Below are positions 56,235-64,000 of a stretch of 64,000 nucleotides of DNA, piece by piece. The DNA is taken from contig OZ023274.1 of the NCBI GenBank assembly GCA_964007475.1, positions 7,192,001 through 7,256,000 on the forward strand, written 5' to 3'. Numbering within the stretch: position 1 is the first letter of the stretch; each line of letters begins with the position of its first letter. The position numbers and the translations under genes are program-made. Origin of the DNA: Hybos culiciformis (lineage: Eukaryota > Arthropoda > Insecta > Diptera > Hybotidae). The notes under the pieces are model-generated. The model was given only the letters and a program-made list of their open reading frames with translations. It was not told the DNA's origin and searched no databases.

Positions 56235-59063
56235 ACTAACTGATAAACTTTTTTTTTTGTTTGGAAAAAATTATTTAAGTTTTAAATTTATGTTGTTGAA
56301 AATTAAAAAAAAAATAAATAAATAAATAAAAAATTGAAATTATAGAAAAAAAATTGTTTGATATTATATGATATTTATAATTAGTAAAAAATTTCTTTAA
56401 TTTTTTTTTTTATTAAAATAAAATAATGTTTCAAAAAAACATGATGTTAGAGAATTTTCTCTATCCTAGTAAACAACTAGTAAAAAGTGCACAAATCCTT
56501 TAATTATATAATAAACATTGAAATAAGCAAAAAATATTTTTAAAAATTGAAAAATAAAGTACTTTAAATAATTAATTTTTAAGTTGCTTGCTTAATAGGT
56601 TTTATTTGGTAGTATAGATGTAGAGGGCAAGGTAAGTTAAAATCATCTATCTGGAAAAAAAAATTTGTGAACCCAATCCTTAAATTAACATTTAAAAAAC
56701 ACAACACATAAGAACAAATTTTTATATGGGAGCCCTCGGTTTTTATTGCTAATTTTGTATTTGTGGACTATTCAGTTGCATCACATCCAATTGAATCATT
56801 TATATCACGGTGGCACCAAATTAAATTTGAGATGTAAGGAAAATCGATTAATCTTAATTTTTGTATTTAAATTTTTTTATTTCACAAAAAAAAATTTAAC
56901 TTTATTAATTCACAAAAAATTTTGACCAACCACTGAATTCTACAAAAAGTTTTTAGCGGCCTCTCCCCGCCCCCACTTCCTGTCATTCCATCAAGCAAAA
57001 TTTTGCTAAAATGCTTTGTCAACTACGAGTATATTTGCAAAATTTGTTGAAACGTTTTAAAACTTTAAAGCTTCCTAAAGAAAAAGTACCGCATTTACCT
57101 TTAACTTTTACAAATAGCTTAAAAGTACTAATAAACAGTAAATGTCAAAGAAATTAAAATAGTAGAGACATAATTTTTGGTTAATTTTTAATGAAACCTC
57201 AAAAATTGAAGTTTCAAATTTACTCATTGACTTTGAAACTTTTATGTATTTCGAAGCAGTATCTACTCTTTATGTAGTTATTTGTATGAAAGTAATGAAA
57301 CTACAATTTTAATGTGTATTTATGTATATATATAATAAATAGATCTATGATTAGAATAATTGTTGATTCCAAATTCACATTTATTTCTTTTCGGTTTATT
57401 CAATCTTATTCTAATCTTTAATGTATACTGCTGTAGCTATAATAGTAAATAAGAATTTTCTCATAATATTTAAATAAATTTTCCAATAAACAAATAAAAA
57501 GTTATTGATAGAATATAGAGCCGTCTAACTTTCTTTCAACAACTTCATTGTATATTTAACAATTGCCATTTCTAAATTTATATAACAATTAGAAGCTAAA
57601 TCAAAAAGCTCAATCCGAGAAGAAAAATGTCCTAATTTTGTTTCTTTTGGGTCTAAAAGCATCTATATACACTATACAAAATAATTTATACTGATAAGAG
57701 TATAAAAACATAATTTTAAATTGTCATACAAAAACCTTTTAAACCTAAATATTTCACAAATTTGACAAACATATTATATGCTTAGTGGGTGAAGAAAAAT
57801 GAAAGATTTTTATGTTAAAAAAAAATGTGTATATATTTTTTCAATTTTTTTTTTTGTTGGTCAACACACAACAGGGGGTAAAATTATGCAAAAATCATAT
57901 TTGAATATCAATAACAAGTTACATTTACATTTTAGAAAAATCAATCATAGATAAATGATGTTTTATAGGAAATTATTGAAAGTTTTCGACATTAGATTTA
58001 AAATTTCTGATTATCTTCTAAGTTTTTTTTTTTTAATTTTGTGAAGTTTTCTTTTTTTTTGCTTCTGGTGTTTGCAAAATTCTATGTTTAATTTATGATT
58101 TTTATTGAACCTGTTCTTTCGAAAATAACAATGCTGCAGTAAAAGTGTTTTGTTCAAAAATTTAATGTATTTAATAATCATAAATTTGATTTTATGAAAT
58201 GAATTTTGCAAGATGGTATCATTTGCGTCAATTAATTATATAATAAGTAGAATATATTATATATGAAGTTATTTTATTGTATTTATTTCCCATCAACAAG
58301 AAATGAGAATTAAACGCTAAAAATTGATTGATATGTAATTAGCTGGCCCGGCGAACCTTGTTTTGTCTCCACAGATTTTTTTTTTCGGTATTTTTTTTTT
58401 CGTCTCTAGGTTATATGTCCCACTTTTTTAACTCTCTCTTATAAAAGTCATAAAAATTGATGGCTCCTTCAATAAGAACTCAGATCATATTGATAATATA
58501 TCATCATTGCTTGTTTTAAATTTATAATTAATTTCTTAAATAACATAATCATAAAATGTTTGTTTATTTCTAATATTATCGATAATATATTCAATTTTTC
58601 GGCAACTTCTACTTCTTAATTGTTATTGCTTTTCTATTATTTATGATCGATTAAAACTTTTGAAGGTTTTGACTGTCTGGCACAATTTTGCAAAATTAAA
58701 AATTATGTACTTTTAGTATATGTCATACATAGATAAATTATTTGAAGGTGAAGTGATTCAGTAATACAAATTTTTTGTTCGCGACGAAAAGTTAGATATT
58801 TGCACGATGAAATCAAATCATGCGGTAAACATCGAGAGGAACTTGCATTGTTTCAATTTTTATCAAAATAATAAAATTTTCACACTGATACGTTATCAGA
58901 TACTTTTGAACGAAAAAGTAAGAAAATAAAACTTTTCATTGATATGAGCCCCTTCTACAGTTAAAAAAAAAACTATGATTCCTAATTCTTAAAATAAAAA
59001 CTATTATTTAATTATACAATTATATAATAATGATCACAGAAATTAAAAACAACGAAATGTGGC
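56235..59063 (+). other. spacer between cuticle genes 2 and 3
   Basis: AT-rich. A small GC-richer patch, CTGGCCCGGCGAACCTTGTT near 58343, may be a transposon scrap. No gene recognised. Confidence 0.45.
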
Positions 59064-59072
59064 TATAAAATA
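59064..59072 (+). promoter_or_regulatory. TATA box of RR-1 cuticle gene 3
   Basis: TATAAAATA 79 bp upstream of the ATG at 59143, with ATTCAGTG at about 59110 as a possible initiator. Confidence 0.65.
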
Positions 59073-59142
59073 GAATGTCATTATAACAAAATTTAAGTTC
59101 CGAATCAATATTCAGTGAAAGAACATTAAAAACTGCATAAAC

Positions 59143-59433
59143 ATGAAATTTGTTATTATTTTTGCCGCATTATTTGGTTTGGCTATCGCAGCACCACAAG
59201 ACATTATTAACTATGATCTTGATGTTCAACCAGAAAATCATAAATTCTCATTTGAAACCAGTGACGGTACAAAACATGAAGAAACTGGACATTTAGAAGC
59301 TGTCGGCAGTGATCATGAAGATTACGAAGTTCAAGGCTCATACAGATTCACCGATCCAAAACTTGGAAAAACTATTGAAGTTACTTACACTTCAGGTATA
59401 GGAGGATACCAACCACATGTTAAATATCTATAA
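59143..59433 (+). CDS. RR-1 cuticle protein, Lcp65A-like, paralog 3
   Basis: A 96-residue secreted cuticle protein. The signal peptide is MKFVIIFAALFGLAIAAP. The RR-1 region is HKFSFETSDGTKHEETGHL, EDYEVQGSYRFTDPKLGKTI and EVTYTSGIGGYQPHVKYL. Very close to paralog 1 at its N-terminal and C-terminal ends, and shares with paralog 2 the extra residue in DPKLGK. Single exon. AATAAA at 59499-59504. Confidence 0.94.
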   Translation: MKFVIIFAALFGLAIAAPQDIINYDLDVQPENHKFSFETSDGTKHEETGHLEAVGSDHEDYEVQGSYRFTDPKLGKTIEVTYTSGIGGYQPHVKYL

Positions 59434-62338
59434 ATACAAAAACAGAGTTACAAAGCTAGTCAAAGAATAATATTATGATGTGTACATAATTTTTCTAAAA
59501 TAAATGTTATTTATAAAAAAATGGAAAGAGTTTTTTTTTGAAAAAAAAATGTGTTTTTTTAGGTTTAATGAGCATAAAATAATCGTTATTATCTTAATTG
59601 CGATTTCAGCTAAATAGAATGGTAAAATCAGACCCCATTCATTAATCAAGTTACTTTTATTACTTTTTTGACAAAAATTCAATTACTAGATGAATATGAA
59701 TATGAAGACGAATATGAAAAGTTTCATGAAGGAGCAGTTCTTCCGATATAGTCTTTTGTCCCACAAATTTATCATCAATCAGCCATATATTTTTTTTACC
59801 CATTGTTGCAATATTTTTGTAATAAGCAATTTTTGGAATTATCGGACTCTAGAAAGGAAGAACTATGACATTTTGTATTTTTTAATTTAATATGCATCAC
59901 CTCCCGGCATGGATTTCCTTTATATACTATCTATTGTACGTAACCAAAAAGCAAAGAATTGATAATGTATAGTCACGCTTATATTCAATAATATTTATTT
60001 AATTCGCCTAGAAATATGCTTCTGAAATGAAATTCTTTTCTAGAACAGATACATTAATTTAATGCTAGATATTTATATAGTAACCCAAAAAATGTTAGAA
60101 CATAGGTTGGAAGATTTTTTAAATTCGATCTTATAGAATTCAATCTTATGAACGAATCAAACTTCTTTGTATTTTCGTATGTATTATCTGATTCCTAAAA
60201 ATTAATAGCGAAAAAATTTCCAGGATTATAGATTCAAGTTTCTTAACATCGATTTTTAAATAAAACACAGAATCATGCATTGTAAAGTGTAGAAGCACAT
60301 AATTAAAAAAATACATATTAAAAACAATAGTTTAAGTTGGAACAGTTTTTCTTTTAAATTTAAATTTACTAGAAATTTTAAGTTTGAAAAAAAAAAACTA
60401 ATAAACGTACTAAAGTCAGAACAACATACAGATGTATTATATTTTATTTATAAAATTTACACCTATTTCATTGCCAGTTAGTTTTGTGATTTTTATATTT
60501 AATTAAGTGTCAAATTTAATGGTTCCAAAAAACCAGTTTAAATTGTATAATTTAAATAAAGTTATAATTTCTAAATTATATTTAATATATGTTATGTACT
60601 AAGTATAACTCTCTTAAGAATAATAAATAATAATAAAAGTGTACTTATATTTAAACATATAACATTTGCGGATAAAAAAAATGCTATACCATTTACCATA
60701 TAAATAAAAATGCTATACCATTTACCATATAAATAATAATAAAAGTGTACTTATATTTAAACATATAACATTTGCGGATAAAAAAAATGCTATACCATTT
60801 ACCATATACTCGCGGTGAATTATTGAGCTTACGGATAAACCTTAAATATTCTATCAAACAAAGTTTCCAATAAAATTAATTCTTAATTTAAATTCCTCTA
60901 GGTCAGAACATCATGAGTTCCTGCCATATGTATTGGCCGCATAAAAATTCAAAATAATATCCACTCATTAAAGCTTTATTGCATTTTAGATGTATACAAA
61001 TTACTGGTTTCCTCTGATTCTCAGTTAAAAAAAAAATTTAAAAGTGAAAGTTAAGAATAAATTAACATAATATAATTTTATGTACAATATGTCTTTAGCT
61101 AAGAGATGCGGAATACCGACAGGGGAATATCTATATTTAACTACAAACTTATTCAAAAAAAAACTAATCAATTTTTAAAAAAATAATTACATATGTAAGG
61201 CCTAACAGAATGAAACTTCAAATTTACACGACTTATTTATTATAAGTACAAAAAAAAACCCTCAGGTTGAAGTCTTAAAAATTAACCTTATAGTTAGAAT
61301 TAAATAAAATAAAAATTTTAAACAAATTTGTGTTTCTCTCATTATATCTTTGTCTGACTAGAATCCCTTTTTCTATAAAAATAAGAAGAAAAATAAAGGT
61401 TAACAAGTATTTATACTATACATTTTTTGGTATTTTGGCATACCGCTAGGAATTTTTTGTACCACTTAACATGAATATTTTTAGAAATTAATTAATATTA
61501 ATGAATATTAAAATGATCATAAACTTTTATTCTTAAAAAGAAATATAAATTTCTCGTCTTTCTTGTTATATTTTTCGTCATATTATGAAAATTTATAAAA
61601 AATTCAAGTTGATTAAGTGATAAGATACTTTTTCATAAATAAAATTGACGCCTCTGCGTTCAATTCAAATTAAATTTTGAAATCTATTTAACTAAAAGCT
61701 ATTGGTATAATGATATTCAAGGGACCTAAAAAATATGTTCAGCTTCTGATTGCGATAATCTGGCTTTAAAATGAAAGTATCTTAAATCTTAATGCTGAAA
61801 ACGAAATCCCTTCTTCTAGTACTGTTCTATATTTTTTTAAAAATTATGAATAAAAGTTGTTTTTGGAATCTGAAAATTTATCTATTATTAGAAGTGCTCG
61901 GAAAGCTTTAATTTTGAATCTTTCTTGATATTCCTTCGTATAAAATTCGTTACATTGCATTGTCTAGAATTTGTTTTATTGACCCTTTTCATCATAATTT
62001 TAATTTAATGGTGAGTAATCCATTTTAAATTTTATGCCAGCTCTATATATTTCCAAAAACTCTAAAAGCAGAAGAAAAAAGTTCATAATTTAAACAATAA
62101 ATTTCATGTTCGCAAATGACTGTGAGTACAAAGTGATAAAAGCATTTTCGTGCGAGCCGCTTATTAAAATTTAAATACAAACATTTTTGTGAGAATACCC
62201 AAAACATAAAACTTGTCAAGTTAACTGCTTTTGTTATATATATTTAATAGATGTTTTAAGGAAATATTCATATTTGGTGACATAACATTTGCAAAATTAT
62301 AATTCTCAATTTGTATTTTTATTTTGTTGCAAAATCGC
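59434..62338 (+). other. spacer between cuticle genes 3 and 4
   Basis: AT-rich, holding the tandem duplication at 60629-60808. No gene recognised. Confidence 0.5.
60629..60808. repeat. direct duplication, period 106
   Basis: Two essentially identical copies of a unit including AAGTGTACTTATATTTAAAC and AACATTTGCGGATAAAAAAA. Within it, ATGCTATACCATTTACCATA occurs three times in all. The near identity indicates recent local duplication. Confidence 0.9.
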
Positions 62339-62346
62339 TATAAAAA
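62339..62346 (+). promoter_or_regulatory. TATA box of RR-1 cuticle gene 4
   Basis: TATAAAAA 92 bp upstream of the ATG at 62431, with a possible initiator ATTCACT about 35 bp downstream. Confidence 0.68.
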
Positions 62347-62430
62347 CGATAGTCTAATTTTGAATATTTAGTAATTCACTTTGAGCATTTATTGTGATAA
62401 CACAACATAAAAAAAAATCAACCAGCTAAC

Positions 62431-62733
62431 ATGAAATTCGCAATTGTATTCGTTGCCTTATTCGCCATTGCATTCGCTGCTCCAGCCGACGTTGAAGTTC
62501 TTCGTCAAGATAGCGAAGTCTTACCTGAAAGCTACAAATTCGCTGTTGAAACTAGTGATGGCAAGAAACATGAAGAAGCTGGTCAATTGAAAAATGTTGG
62601 AAGTGAAAATGAAGCTATCTCAGTTACTGGACAATTCTCATATGTTGGTGATGATGGTGTAACATACACCGTTAACTATGTTGCTGATGAAAATGGTTTC
62701 CAACCACAAGGTGCTCATTTGCCAGTAGCGTAA
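62431..62733 (+). CDS. RR-1 larval cuticle protein, canonical Lcp65A type
   Basis: A 100-residue secreted cuticle protein. The signal peptide MKFAIVFVALFAIAFAAPA is followed by VEVLRQDSEVLPESYKFAVE and TSDGKKHEEAGQLKNVG. The canonical RR-1 core is EAISVTGQFSYVGDDGVTYT, VNYVADENGFQPQGAHLPVA. The GFQPQGAHLPVA ending matches Drosophila Lcp65A proteins as I recall them, which supports 65A synteny. Single exon; AATAAA at 62769-62774. Unlike the three upstream paralogs it keeps the Y.ADE.GF motif, so it is probably nearest the ancestral form. Confidence 0.96.
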   Translation: MKFAIVFVALFAIAFAAPADVEVLRQDSEVLPESYKFAVETSDGKKHEEAGQLKNVGSENEAISVTGQFSYVGDDGVTYTVNYVADENGFQPQGAHLPVA

Positions 62734-64000
62734 ATTTTTACAATAATTGAAATTTAAAATGATAAAGCAATAAACCAAAAATTGTGTTCAATATTTGTAA
62801 AAATGTATTATAGGCAAAAATAATTACAAAAATGAAAAAAAAAAGAAAAAACAAATTATTGGAGTAAATAAAAATAAATTAATTTGTTTTAAATATAAAT
62901 ATTTTCAGTATTTTTTTTTATACTAAAATAGGAATGTAATTAGAAAAATTAAAAAAAAAATGAATTTGACTAAAATGTCCTTTAATGCAGTATTTAAGTA
63001 ACTTGTGAGTACCTTTTGCTTCATAAAGTAAAGTTTCTGTAAAATTACCTCTGCACGTACACACCGAATAATATTATAGAAATTTTAAAGCTTCTTAGAA
63101 AAGCCCTTTGAAGTTGTAAGATTGTAAATAAAAGTCTTTGAAGTTATAAAATAATATAGTTTTTAATATATACAGTTTTTAAAATTTTTAAGAAATTTTC
63201 ATTTTTTTTTTTTACGATATTTATGTCAGTAATCACGAAAAAATTACTCAATTTCAATTAAACAGTTGAAATTACGTAAGGTAATTAAATGGAATTGATT
63301 TAATTTAGTTATATATGTATTCACCAAAAATTTCTCCAATTAATTAACTAATCCTTGATTATGTCCTTCAATAACTTTTTTTTAAGTTTACGAAGAATTT
63401 ATGTCAGAAAATTTTTGAAAAAAATATAAGTAATTTTATTAATTTTCAAAAAAAATTTGGACAAATAAATTTAATCGTGATTCTAATTGCCCGATTTCTC
63501 CATACTTAAAGATAATTGTGATTAAATGAGAAAAAAACGTTCGTGAACAACAATTAAATCACCATTTAACTTATTAAGCTTCGTCAATACGGGCATTAAT
63601 ATGAAATCTTCAAAACCACTTTTAGAAGATTAAAATTGAGATTGAACTTGAAATTGAAATAAAAACCAAAACTATTCACAAAAAACCTTCGATTACATTT
63701 ACGTTAGTTATATTTACATTTCTCAATTTGATAAAATCTTTTGGTTTTGATAAAAAAAAGTCATTCTAAGCAACTCATTTTATAAAATTTGGAAAAAAAA
63801 CTATAAATATTTCGATATTGAAGAAATGCCTGTCCTGGAGTATTCAATAAAAAGAATGCCTTGTGGTATTCTAGATCCTTATATATTTTTCAATTGAGTT
63901 GATATAAAAGAAAAGTTTGATGTTGTATTTGACGGGAATTGTTTTTTTTTTTTAATTTGGAGTCATTAAAATTCTTTGTTTCGGCAGAGAAATTTTTATC
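62734..64000. other. flank right of the cuticle cluster
   Basis: The 3' UTR of gene 4, then AT-rich sequence with no recognisable gene up to the window end. Confidence 0.5.

Noticed and set aside
58335..58440. GC-richer patch CTGGCCCGGCGAACCTTGTT
   Set aside because: Looks like a transposon scrap, but no ends, repeats or coding content could be defined.

Overview
The window is strongly AT-rich, intron-rich animal DNA with long poly-A/T runs, simple repeats and decayed DNA transposons. The genes indicate an insect, most likely a fly (Diptera): the 3' part of an ERG/FLI-type ETS factor, best matching Drosophila Ets65A, lies beside small RR-1 larval cuticle proteins of the Lcp65A type. Both names refer to Drosophila cytological region 65A, so this looks like conserved microsynteny. 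The species cannot be named from the sequence. No rRNA, convincing tRNA, CRISPR array or prokaryotic feature was seen.

Region 1 (1-31.7 kb, + strand): Ets65A ortholog, entering from the left without its 5' exons. Six constitutive-looking exons (245-295, 6651-6734, 13089-13136, 24656-24845, 29418-29623, 30945-31084) join in frame and end at a stop at 31082-31084. Two further candidates of 51 and 48 nt (18717-18767, 22185-22232) are phase-1 symmetric, stop-free and bounded by plausible splice sites. They would insert residues immediately before the ETS domain. The introns hold a nested opposite-strand gene for a secreted MBF2-family protein (6853-7444), several MITE-like elements, a GC-rich foldback, a 12-bp minisatellite and a broken hAT transposase copy.

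Region 2 (34.3-46.3 kb, - strand): a cuticle-type protein with two Rebers-Riddiford-like domains separated by a long Ser/Gln/Asn-rich linker. Three 3' exons are clear. The signal-peptide exon is inferred at 46258-46275, across an intron of about 9.6 kb. A second possible first exon with a good TATA box lies at about 36.85 kb but has no in-frame AUG. The long intron carries a complete non-autonomous hAT element with an 8-bp target duplication.

Region 3 (53-63 kb, + strand): four intronless single-exon RR-1 cuticle genes in tandem, each with a TATA box 79-122 bp upstream of its ATG and a nearby poly-A signal. Three form a close subfamily with a modified chitin-binding motif; the fourth is a canonical Lcp65A-like protein. 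The spacers between them are AT-rich and without recognisable genes.

The cuticle genes encode secreted chitin-binding structural proteins of the exoskeleton. The ETS factor is a nuclear transcription regulator. Their proximity reflects synteny, and the sequence gives no evidence of functional coupling. No wholly new system is evident. The points most worth following up are the two candidate cassette exons, the odd first-exon arrangement of the two-domain cuticle gene, and several unrecognised coding-like fragments.
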